Origin: Pegoplata infirma
Taxonomy: Eukaryota > Arthropoda > Insecta > Diptera > Anthomyiidae
Assembly: GCA_963921195.1 (NCBI GenBank)
Contig: OY992539.1
Coordinates: forward strand, 215,246,314-215,310,313
Direction: 5' to 3'
DNA: 64,000 bases
Below, one piece after another: positions 12,831 to 22,670 of the stretch (positions within the stretch are counted from its first letter, which is position 1; each line of letters begins with the position of its first letter). The translations under genes and the position numbers were made by a program. The notes beneath the pieces were generated by a model, which worked only from the letters and a program-made list of their open reading frames with translations, was not told where the DNA came from and made no database searches.

Positions 12831-14500
12831 AATTTTAACAAAAAACTAAAATTATATATTCTAGATTTTAATTTGAGGTTTTAATGACATTTGTTAAGTT
12901 TTTCGTGTTGTTTTATGTAAATTCTTTTAATTGTTTCGTAATTAAAAATATAAAAAAGTAAAATGGTGATAAAAGGTAAACAACAAACTTGAACATGCAA
13001 GCATTCATCAGAAAAAAAAAAAAATAAAAAAAAAACTTCAGCATAAGGAAACACTTAAATGACAGTTTTGACATAATTAAACTTTATAAATTTCTTAAAG
13101 AAATTTATATTAAATTTATATTAAATTTGTTTCAGATCTATCCCTTTTTTTATATAAAACAAGTGACATTTTTATTTGATGATAAACGTTGTCACCGTGA
13201 TAAATATTTAAGGGAAATACCGACAGTATTTGATTAAAATTTTTTGTCAACCCTAAAAGTATGCTTTGAAAATGCTTATATCCTAAAAGTATGTTCATAC
13301 ATTTTTAATGCTGTCAATAGAGGGGAAAAATATATAAATTGAGTAGAGCATTATTATATTTAACGCTATTTAAACTTCAAGTTAGTCAGAAACTACAGAT
13401 TTATTTATCGGAAATGGAAATAGAAAAATATTTTTTCGTTTTACTTTATATACAGAAATCTGTTTGTTACTGGAGGAAAATCTATAACAAAAAGTATACG
13501 AATAAGCCCAGGGAATTAATAAGACGGCAATAACGAATTAAGTTAGGCGGTTCCTGAAGAAAAATATTTTTGTTCGGTTGCGTAATACAATTTAACAGCT
13601 TCTAACGAAGTTATTTTTGAAGTCTTAATGAAGCTTAGAATTTAATTTGTAGCGACATTTTTGAAGGTCTGGTCCTACTGTCTCTGTTTCTATAAAATTA
13701 ATAATAAACCCGACTATTATGAACCTAAAATAGAAAGATTTAATAACCCAGAATCAATTCAAAAATCCACCTACGGCCAGTTGTACTTTAAAGGTCCCAT
13801 ATGGAGATTTCTATAAACTCAGCTGATTGTTTTAAAATTCATTTTAATGAAATCTGTTTTAGAAACATTTCTTCTTTCATCAGTTCTATAAAATGAGTTT
13901 TACAAATTATTGCGTTTTTCCTTAATATTAAGGATTTATGACCCCAAATCTGTTGCCTATCTAGAAAAACATCCAGTTCCAAGTGGCACAAACCTTGAAC
14001 AAAAAGAACTCGTGTGGAAAACTCAAGTGGTAATGGTGACTGAATAAAGAAATGGTGCCTTTATCTGTTCTTTAACCAACCAAAAATTCCTTTTAAAATT
14101 AAATGAACAGAAATATAAAATCTTTAAAATCATTTCTTGGAAAGTGAACTTTGACAAAATAAAACGTAGAAGAAAACTTTAGGAAAAAAAATTTAAATAG
14201 AAAAATTGGAAAAGGAAAAAATGAAGGGAAAAACTAAACAACAATACAAGTTAAGCATGAAAATGTTTAAAGATTTCATGTTTCGTGAAGGTGTATATTG
14301 TGGTACAGTCGACTACGCATAAAAAACTACCCATGAATACACATTGCCCAAAACTTTTTGAACATATGTGAATTTCAATACAGAACCACATTTTTAATAA
14401 TTAATTTTTTTTGTAACGTAAACAAAAATTTTGACTAGAAAACTTTTATTTTTATTAAAAAAACTTTTCGGACATAAACAATTTACTATAGAAAAAGTCA
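12831..14500. other. Mostly unassigned; two CCTAAAAGTATG motifs
   Basis: No ORF with recognisable similarity; the 60- and 64-codon frames here are probably chance. Two copies of CCTAAAAGTATG lie near 13252 and 13281, the motif shared with the 2.4-4.0 kb and 19-27 kb repeats. The stretch 13300-14480 is among the less repetitive parts of the window and could be unique DNA. Confidence 0.5.
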
Positions 14501-15330
14501 CAGATTATATAGCCTGTCACGGTCACCATTTTTTGTAAAGAGAAATTCTAATACTCAGACATTTAACTGAATAAAATTTTTACTTTAGACAAAGTCTTAG
14601 AATCTGAGACACATTTCATAAAAAAAAATTCTCAGTCTGGATTTTACAGTCAGTACTTAAGTGTAAGTAAATAAGGTTTTTCAAGCATATTGGACCTTTT
14701 TAATATTGTTCACTGGCGGTATTTTCTAAGGCTGATTTATAAACCAAGTTCTTATTAATTTAAAATTGGTCCTAATAGCTTGAAAACTTCATACTTAAGT
14801 ATCTAATTAGACTTACAGCCAGTACTGTAAAATCCAGTCTCAGATTCTGTTATATTTTTAAATAGAAAATGCCTCAGAATATAAAAAATGTTTACTATAG
14901 AAAAAGTCTTAGATTCTGAGACATTTTTTCCTTAAAAATTATCGAATTCTGAACATTTTTTTAAAAGTCAGATATTTTCACTTTTCTAATAGAAAATGTC
15001 TCAGGTTTTGAGAAATTTTTAGTTTAGAAAAATTCTCAGATTGTGAGACATTTTTTTTAAAGAAAAAGTCTCAGATTGTGGGTAATTTTTCTTATAGAAA
15101 AAGATTCAGAATCGGACACATTTGTCTTATAGGAAAAAAAAAGCCTGAGAATCTGAAACATTTTTTTTATAGAAAAAGTTCCAGATTCTAAAACATTTTT
15201 GCTATAGAAAAAGTTTCATATTCCAAGACATTTTTTCTACAGAAAAAATCTCAGATTTTAAGTCATTTTTGCTATAGAAAAAATCTCTTAAACAGGTTTC
15301 CCATTTAGATTTTGAGACATGTTTCTATGT
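14500..15330 (-). repeat. 35-bp satellite A, block 2 (inverted)
   Basis: Degenerate units reading TCTCAGATTCTGAGA plus an ACATTTTTCTATAGAAAAAG-type spacer, the reverse complement of block 1. The middle (about 14640-14820) is interrupted by non-satellite DNA. At its left edge lies CCTGTCACGGTCACC (near 14514), which recurs as CCTGTCACGGTCGCC near 17910 beyond block 4. Confidence 0.85.
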
Positions 15331-15332
15331 GC

Positions 15333-16105
15333 AGAGCTGAATTGCCTTATTGACGTAGTTTAACAATTTGCTTATTGATATTTTAAAATTTTAAAAGGAT
15401 TTAAGTAACTTTAGCTCAGCTGAATTGCATTTTTAATATTGTTTCATAATTCTTCTGTAAATAATTTTAACTTCTGAATGCATTTAGTTAATTTTATGAC
15501 AATTCAGCTAAGCTGAATTAAGTTTTATATGGAAATACATATACTAGGAAGATTTTTTTTATTTAACTACTGCGTTGCATTTTTTAAGGATCTTAAAAGG
15601 TTTTTTTTTTATAAATTTTCTTCATATGTTATATTAACAAATAATTTTCATCGAATTTATTAAAATTCAGCTTAGCTGAATTGCATTATTTAAGTAGATT
15701 TATAATTTTTCTATATAAATTTTTGATCTTAAAATGGATTTTAGTAATTTAATTAGAACTCAGCTTAGCTGAATTGATTTTGGTTAGCCAAATTTTATTT
15801 TTTAAGTCGCTTACTAGTATTTTTGTTAATTTTCTTTTAATTTTTAAAATTTAAAAGTTGTTTTCATTAAAAGTATTAAAATTTAGGTCAGCTGAATTCG
15901 ATTATTTATGTAAATTTACAATATTAAAACACAATTTCTTATTTTAAAAATTACTTTTATTAATTTTAGTACAATTCAGCTCAGCTGAAATGTTTTGGCA
16001 TCCTTAATTTTTACTTAGGCAATCAGCTTTTAATTTTTTTTTAATTTTTAAATTTATCAAAACCTTTGGTTTAAATAAACAACTCAACTTAATTATGTTG
16101 TAAGA
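15333..16105. repeat. Palindromic repeat B, block 3
   Basis: A roughly 750-bp composite unit with seven to eight B palindromes, including ATTCAGCTAAGCTGAATT near 15502 and ACAATTCAGCTCAGCTGAA near 15969. It is collinear with 12030-12830 and 16494-17250. It is flanked on both sides by 35-bp satellite A, so A and B form a higher-order alternation here. Confidence 0.88.
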
Positions 16106-16490
16106 AATTTTTACTTAGAAAAACTCTCAGATTGTGAGACATAATTCTTATAGGGTCTAGGCGCCCCAGTAGGCTAGTTGGTAGCGTGCTAGCCTATGAG
16201 TCTGGGGGTCGTGGGTTCTATTCCCACCAGAGGCCTTGGTCTGTTTCGCTACAACGAGACGAAGGTCATTGTTACCAGTTCTCGGTTAGGTAAAATTAGT
16301 ATATGATTTGTAATTATATGTTAATTCTTAATAAAAAAATAAAAAAATTCTTATAGAAAAAGTCACCGATTCTGAGACATTTGTCCTAAAGTCCCAGATT
16401 CTGATACATTTTCCCACAGAAAAAGTCTCAGATTCTGAAAATTATTTCTTACAGAAAAAGTCTCAAATTCTAACAAATTTTTTCCATATC
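16105..16490 (-). repeat. 35-bp satellite A, block 3, split by a SINE
   Basis: A few satellite A units in the minus orientation (CTCAGATTGTGAGACATAATTCTTATAG-type before 16153; GATTCTGAGACATT-type after 16357). They are interrupted by the tRNA-derived insertion at 16154-16345. Confidence 0.8.
16154..16345 (+). mobile_element. tRNA-derived SINE with 11-bp target duplication
   Basis: The head resembles a tRNA. TAGGCTAGTTGG (16170-16181) fits the polymerase III A box with one mismatch, and GGTTCTATTCC (16214-16224) fits the B box with one mismatch. The latter lies in a perfect T arm, GTGGG/CCCAC around a 7-nt loop (16211-16227). The acceptor arm no longer pairs, so this is a SINE head and not a working tRNA gene. 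A tRNA-unrelated body and an A-rich tail (16330-16347) follow. AATTCTTATAG flanks it on both sides (16143-16153 and 16346-16356). The insertion site is a satellite A unit. Only this copy is present in the window. Confidence 0.85.
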
Positions 16491-17250
16491 AGAGCTGAAT
16501 TGCCTTATTGACGAAGTTTAAACATTTGACTATTGTCATTCTTTACTTTTAAAAGAATTTAAGTAATTTCAGCTCAGCTGAATTGCATTTTTAACACAGT
16601 TTCATATTTTTTCTATAAATATTTTTGACTTCTGAATGCATTTAATACATTTTATCACACTTTAGCTTAGGTGAATTAAATTTAATGTGGAAATACTTAT
16701 ATTAAGAAGATTTTTTTTTTCATTAACTGTAATGTGAGTAAGCCAAATTTAATTTTTTTAGGATATTCTTTTTATTAGTTTTCTTCATAAGTTAAACATA
16801 CATATAAAATAAGTTTCATTGAATTTTTTAAAATTCTGCTCAGCTGAATTGCATTATGTATGTACATTTATAACTTTTCTACAAAATTTTTTTATCTTCA
16901 AATGGATTTTAGTAATTTAATTAAAATTCAGCTCAGCTGAATTGATTTTGATTAGCCACATTTAATTTTTTAAGGCGCTTTTTAGTATTTTTTATTATTT
17001 TTTTTTTGTTTAAAGTTTAAATTTTTCGTTAAAAGAATTTAAATTTAGCTAAGCTGAATTTAATTATTTATTTAGATTTTTAATGTTAAATTAAAAAAAA
17101 TGTATTTAAAAATGACTTTTATGAATTTTATTACAATTCAGCTCAGCTGAATTGATTTGGCAACCTTACTTAGGCAACCAGCTTAATTTTTTTTTTAATT
17201 TTTTTATTATCAAAAGTTGAAGTTTAAATAAACTACTCAGCATAGTTATG
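16490..17250. repeat. Palindromic repeat B, block 4
   Basis: Third copy of the roughly 750-bp B composite. Examples: TCAGCTCAGCTGAATTGCAT near 16569, AAATTCAGCTCAGCTGAATT near 16924 and ACAATTCAGCTCAGCTGAAT near 17134. Subtracting the SINE and its target duplication (203 bp), the B-to-B distance from block 3 is about 950 bp. Confidence 0.88.
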
Positions 17251-17895
17251 TTCTGAGAATCTTTTACTTTAGAAAAAGTCTCAGATTTTGAGACATTTTT
17301 CTAATAGAAAAAGTCTCAGGTTCTGAGATATTTTTCCTATGGAAAAAGTCTGATATTCTGAGATATTTTTCCTATAGAAAACGTCTCAGATTCTGAGGTT
17401 TTTTTTTCCTAAAGAAAAAGTTTTAGATTCGGAGACATTTTTCCTATAGGAAAAATCTCAGGTTCTGAGACATTTTTCCTATAGGAAGGTCTTAGATTCT
17501 TAGACATTTTTCTTATAGAAAAGGTTGCAGATTCTGAGATATATTTCCAATAGAAAAAGTCTCAGATTCTGAGATAGTTTTCCTAAAGAAATAGTCTCAG
17601 ATTCTGAGATATTTTTTTCTATGGAAAAAATTTCAGATTCTGAGACATTATTCTTATAAAAAAGTCTCAGATTCTGAGACATTTTTCCTGTAAAAAAAGT
17701 CTCATATTCTGAGACAATTTTCCAATAAAAAAAGTCTTAGATTCTGAGATACTTGGCCTATAGAAAAAGTCTCAGATTCTGAGATATTTTTCCTAAAGAA
17801 AAAGTCTCAGATTCTGAGACATTTTTCCTGTAGAAAAAGTCTCAAATTCTGAGAAACTTTTTCTAGAAAAAGTCTCAGACTCTGAATCGTTTGTT
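17250..17895 (-). repeat. 35-bp satellite A, block 4 (inverted)
   Basis: About eighteen units with regular 35-bp spacing in places (around 17530-17850). Consensus words are GTCTCAGATTCTGAGA and TTTTTCCTATAGAAAAAG. This is the reverse complement of block 5 at 51.7 kb and closer to it than to block 1. The 60-codon minus-strand ORF here is only the satellite read in frame. Confidence 0.9.
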
Positions 17896-18324
17896 TTATA
17901 TCAACCCAATCCTGTCACGGTCGCCGATTTTCACAAAAATCATTAGATTTGTAGAGAAAAACTTGACTACAACATGCAATCAATGTAATACTAGGTTTAC
18001 CACAATAATTTTGTTGTTGTCGTTTTTCGTAAATTTTCTTTGAATAAGGCGTTTAGATTGCCAGAAAAGAAAACTGTTTAAAACTAAAGCAAATATTAAA
18101 AAAAAATCAATTTATTACAAAGTGATTTTAAATTGCGACGAAGTCTAGAATACTTTGTATGTGTATAGCTGTGATTTCTGTTTATGAAATGCAGTTTTAA
18201 ACTACTGGCACCTACTAACCTCAAGACGGTTGGAGTTATTCTAAGAAGTTTGCGTATTTAAACAGTTGCAAGTTTTTTTAAAACGATTTTGATAAAAATT
18301 TCGTAATAATGTTTTTGTTTTACT
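17896..18324. other. No gene recognised
   Basis: Begins with AATCCTGTCACGGTCGCC, a close match to the sequence bordering block 2 near 14511. The rest is AT-rich and unassigned. Confidence 0.5.
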
Positions 18325-18500
18325 ACGCCACCTAGCGGTCAAATGTTGAAAAACTATAACTACTAAATGGCTGAAGACTTTATATATAAGGAATACAATT
18401 TTTTTTTTTTAGACAAACCCTGATGATGCTTTTCAAAGAAAAGCGAAATATCGGAAACACATTGAGCTCGAGGCTTTTTTTTGTAATATATTTTGATTTA
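18325..18500 (+). mobile_element. Penelope-like fragment with hammerhead-like motif
   Basis: Contains CGCCACCTAGCGG (18336-18348), then CTGATGA (18420-18426), a 7-bp helix GCTTTTC/GAAAAGC with an AAA loop (18428-18444), then GAAA (18445-18448) and TATCGG. GAGCTCGAGG follows at about 18464. The order CTGANGA, helix, GAAA is that of a hammerhead ribozyme core. An extra T between the box and the helix, and weak stems I and III, suggest decay. The GAGCTCGAGG word links it to the elements at 28.0-28.8, 35.4-35.6 and 47.7-48.0 kb. Assignment to Penelope-like elements is inference. Confidence 0.4.
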
Positions 18501-19045
18501 ATCAATTTATGTAAATTATATTAATTTTTTAATATAAATTTTAGTGTATGTCTAACCCCGTTTAAGATTTCCTAGATTAACAATTTTTAACCTTTTTTTC
18601 CTATTTTTTTTTTTTTCTAAAACTCGTATCGTCTTATGTGGCTTTAATAATACTTTCCTGCGTTTGACATGTATGTACGTTTTGTGTTTCTTAATATCAA
18701 ATTAACTTTGTTAGCAATTAATTGAAAATCATAATTTACAGAAACTTCCCATTCATTGCCATGCTAAAAAGGAAGTTCACCCCTTTTTTGCTCTGGCAAA
18801 TTTGTGCTTTTTTTTTCTTTTTGCTATTATGGTATGTTTGTGTATTTTATATTCTTAAAATATGGTTTAAAAAAGTTTTTCTCTTTAGACTTTATGGTTT
18901 AATATGGGGTTGTGAACAAAACCACAAGGTAAATCTGTCTGTATTTGATATACAGCCAAGTGCTTTACGAGTTATAATTTATAAACCACCCAGTGTTTTT
19001 AATGTTTCTTTACTTTATTACCAAGCATATTAACTAAATGAAGAG
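18501..19045. other. No gene recognised; 103-codon ORF doubtful
   Basis: An ATG-started frame at 18722-19033 (103 codons) encodes a phenylalanine-rich hydrophobic N-terminal half. It has no family resemblance, lies in T-rich DNA and has no visible initiation or splice context, so I treat it as chance. Confidence 0.5.
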
Positions 19046-20040
19046 GAGAAGGTGAAAAGTGTAAGATGATTACTCTAACTAGCTTAAGAGCAGGTTAAGA
19101 ATATTATGATTAATATTTTATTTAAAAAAAGAAATATAGAAGAAAATTGCAGTTAGGAAAACTTAAATAAACATAAATTTAATAAAATTATTGCATATTT
19201 TAAATAAACTTAATAAAGCCTGAAAGTATGCTTTAAAAATTTTTATATACGCTTTAATAACAAAATATAAAATTAATATATTTAAATTAAACTTTTAGAG
19301 GTTTAAACAAATACCATATTACTTGCCTACTTTTAGATGCTAATTAATTTATAAAAATTAAAGCATACTTTTTGGAGGCAAAATTACCATCTTTTGATTG
19401 ATCTTATTATATTTGTCGTTATTTTGATTTCCCAACATATCCATAAAAATACATTTTATTGCATTTTTTTTAGATAAACATTCAATCTGTTAACTCCTGC
19501 TAACATTACTAATCGATCATAAAAATTGCGATAAATATGAAAAGTGTAAGATGATTAGTAGCTTGCTTCAGATCAGGTTAAGAATATTATGATTAAAATT
19601 TACAAAAAAAAAAATTAAGAAAATTGCAGCAAGGAAAACTTCAGTCAACATTAATTTAATAAAACTGTTGCATATTTTCTATAAACGTATTAATGTCCGT
19701 AAGTATGCTTTTAATTTTTTTTTTTTTAAATGTACTTTAATAAAAAAATTTATAAAAATATTTTTAAAGCATACTTTCAGAGGTTTAAACAAATACCATA
19801 TTACTTGCCTACTTTTAGATGCTAATTAATTTATAAAAATTAAAGCATACTTTTTGGAGGCGAAATTGCCATCTTTTGATTGATTTTCTTATATTTGTCG
19901 TTATATTGATTTCCCAACATATCCATAAAAATATATTTTATAGCATTTTTATTAAATAAACATTCAATCTGTTAACTCCTGCTAACATTACTAATTCATC
20001 ATAAAAATTGCGATAAATATGCTATATTGTTTTTACGCAA
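19045..20040. repeat. Two tandem copies of a ~485-bp unit
   Basis: Copy 1 spans about 19050-19535 and copy 2 about 19538-20025. Shared words include GAAAAGTGTAAGATGATTA, GGTTAAGAATATTATGATTA, ACCATATTACTTGCCTACTT and TGTTAACTCCTGCTAACATT. Each unit carries three versions of the GCATACTTTTAGG / GCCTACTTTTAG motif (about 19210, 19326 and 19360 in copy 1). Confidence 0.9.
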
Positions 20041-20340
20041 CATCACCTCATAAAAATCACCTCGTACAACAAAATCAGATAAACGTAATAATATAGTAAC
20101 AATTTCAATATCTACTGATTGAATTGAAAAAAAAACCCATATAAAACCAGAGCTAAACCAATGAACTAACAAAAAAAAAAAATATAAACGTTAAAACCCA
20201 TGAAATCAAGGCATGCGTATAGATTTGATTATAATACATTTATCAAATATTATGTATGAGGAAAACAATCTAGAGCAGTAAAGCAGCTATGGGCCTAAGT
20301 AGCAGAATGATTAAAATAATAATCTGAAAAAGTTTTAGGT
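20041..20340. other. Unassigned AT-rich DNA
   Basis: No ORF, tandem period or terminal repeat was found. Confidence 0.5.
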
Positions 20341-21450
20341 AAAAGTACCATTCATGTTCTTTTCTTGGTCTTATTGAGGATATTTTTGATCGTTCTGTTA
20401 ACATTCTGTAAATAAAATGTTAAGTCAACATTTTATAGTAGTAAAATTTAATAAAAGTTTAGAATTTAATGAAAAAAAAAAAAAATCAAAGCCTACTTTT
20501 AGGATTTTAAGTGATATCAAAATTGTAGTATAATTTTGGGAGCTCAAAAATAGCATATATTTAAGCGTTTTTTTACTTTAATTTTAATATTTAATCTTAC
20601 TTATAGGTAAGCAATATAAAACTAGCAGTTATGAATTTATTTTAAGGTCTAAAACTATGCAACAATATATTTGAAACACTAAATATGATTTAAAACAATA
20701 AAGAAAGGATTGTCTTGATTTCCTACTGTTGAAGGTTTTAGGATATGTTACCGCAACTAAATACATTTGCTTTCATTTATTTAATTTTACGATACACTTA
20801 TTATGTTAAGAATAGTTTTAGGCCTCAAAATAAATTCATAACTGATAGTTTTCTGTTGCCCTACTTATAGGCAATACTCTAATTTACTTCATGTTCTTTT
20901 AAAGGTCTTATTGAGGATATTTTATTCATTCTGTTAACATTCTGTAAATAAAATGTTGAGTAATCATTTTAAAGTGATAACATTTAATAAAAGTTTAGAA
21001 TTATTAAAAAAAATCAAAGCCTACTTTTAGGATTTCAAGTGATATTAAAATTAGAGTATACTTTTAGGAGCACAAAAAATAGCATATATTTAGGCGGTGT
21101 TTTCCTTTTATTTTAATATTTGATCTAACTTATAGGTAATTTAACCTACTTCATGTTCTTTTAATGGTATTATTAAGGATATTTTATTCATTCTGTTAAC
21201 ATTATGCTGACAACATAACATTTTAGAGTGATAAAATTTAATAATAATAAAAAAAATCAAAGCCTACTTTTAGGATTTCAAGTGATATCAAAATTCGAGT
21301 AGACTTTTAGGAGCACAAAAAATAGCATATATTTAGGCTATTTTCCCTTTATTTGTAAAAAAAAGCGCCTAAATATATACTATTTTATTAGCTCCCAAAA
21401 GTATACTCTAATTTTTATATCATTAAAAATCCTTAAAGTAGGCTGTGATT
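20340..21450. repeat. Three direct copies and one inverted copy of a ~250-bp unit
   Basis: Direct copies begin near 20355, 20890 and 21148 with a TCATGTTCTTTT word. They share TTCTGTTAACATT, AATCAAAGCCTACTTTTAGG, GTGATATCAAAATT and AAATAGCATATATTTAGGC. At 21361-21455 the end of the unit recurs inverted (GCGCCTAAATATATACTATT, CCTTAAAGTAGGCTGTGATT). The last direct copy and this inverted piece could therefore form a hairpin of about 90-bp arms across only about 15 bases. Confidence 0.88.
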
Positions 21451-21455
21451 TTTTT

Positions 21456-22037
21456 TTTATAAAATATAACCCATAGTGTCTTTCCCACCCAGACAAAGAG
21501 TGGTATTCAATGAAGCTGAAATTGCAATAATCATAAACCATTGATGTGCTCTACATGCCACTATTACACAGTAATATTTGTATTTATGAACATATATATT
21601 TATCCGCACATACATTTACGTCAATATATATTGTGTGAACAATACTAACAAATTTTGTGGTGTTGCTGGTATAAACAACAAAATGGCCTAAAAATAGCAG
21701 AAAAAAAGACCGAAAGGTAGAAAATGCTGACACACATGATTAAATATGAGTTTAACGCTTAAATGAATGGTAGAATATGAAATCAAAATAAAATAGAAAA
21801 TTAAAAAAAATAAAATGAAATCGAAAATATAATTTAATAAATTTATACAATTAAATGAAAATAAAATAAATTAAAGTATACTTTTAGGATTTTAAATTAT
21901 ATCAAAATTAAAACATACTTTTGGGAGGTCAACAAAGAAATTTAAATTAAATAACATGAAATTTAAAATAAAGAAACAGCAGCAATTATATTAAACAGAA
22001 CATAATTTTTGGTTTACATGTTGATTTATCCATTTTT
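21456..22037. other. AT-rich stretch; left half of an insertion target
   Basis: Mostly unassigned. GTATACTTTTAGG and ACATACTTTTGGGAGG occur near 21865 and 21905. The last 40 bases (about 21998-22037, containing GGTTTACATGTTGATTTATC) are the left half of the target of the element that follows. The uninterrupted version is at about 25337-25400. Confidence 0.6.
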
Positions 22038-22670
22038 ATACCCTCCAACCACAGTATGGGGGTATACTCACTTTGTCATTCCGTTTGTAACGCATAGAAA
22101 TATCGGTCGGGGACCCCATAAAGTATATATATTATTGATCTATGATCGATTATAAGTCATTCTATTAATGTCCGTCCGTCCGTCTGTATAAAACACGATT
22201 CAGTCCAAAATAAAAGAGCTAGACTCCTGAAAATTGACATGAATGAGTATCATGGTCATAGGCCGGTTAAGTTCGAAAATGGGTAAAATCGGATAAGGGG
22301 CAAAAAAGTTCCCCATTAAAGAACTAAAAAAAACCTATAAAAACGCAATTTTTACAGCGTTTTTTGCATTTTTGTTAAACAAATGAAACCTTTTTATTTC
22401 AGAAGGAGTAACAAATCATACACTTAGACCCCGGGAACTATAAAATATTGTTTGTTTTTGTCCCGCCCCCTTTTGTGGGCGTGGATTACAAAAAACATAA
22501 AAATTATGAGAAAATGGTATAACTGAAGTTCAAAAAGCATAATAAATAATTTAGTAAACACTTATCGCGTAAATAATTTAGTTAACACTTATCGCGTTGG
22601 GGAAGGTATCCCCCAGCAACCCCACAGAGCCCCCCCCAAAACGCCTCTAAAATTTTTTTAAAAGTATTTT

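Noticed and set aside
16154..16235. Functional tRNA gene
   Set aside because: The acceptor stem does not pair, and an A-rich tail plus a target duplication show a SINE.
18722..19033. 103-codon ORF with hydrophobic N-terminal half
   Set aside because: Phe/Leu-rich translation of T-rich DNA, no family resemblance and no supporting gene context.
22160..22190. (GTCY)n tracts as independent microsatellites
   Set aside because: They recur at the same place inside every helentron-like copy, so they belong to the element.
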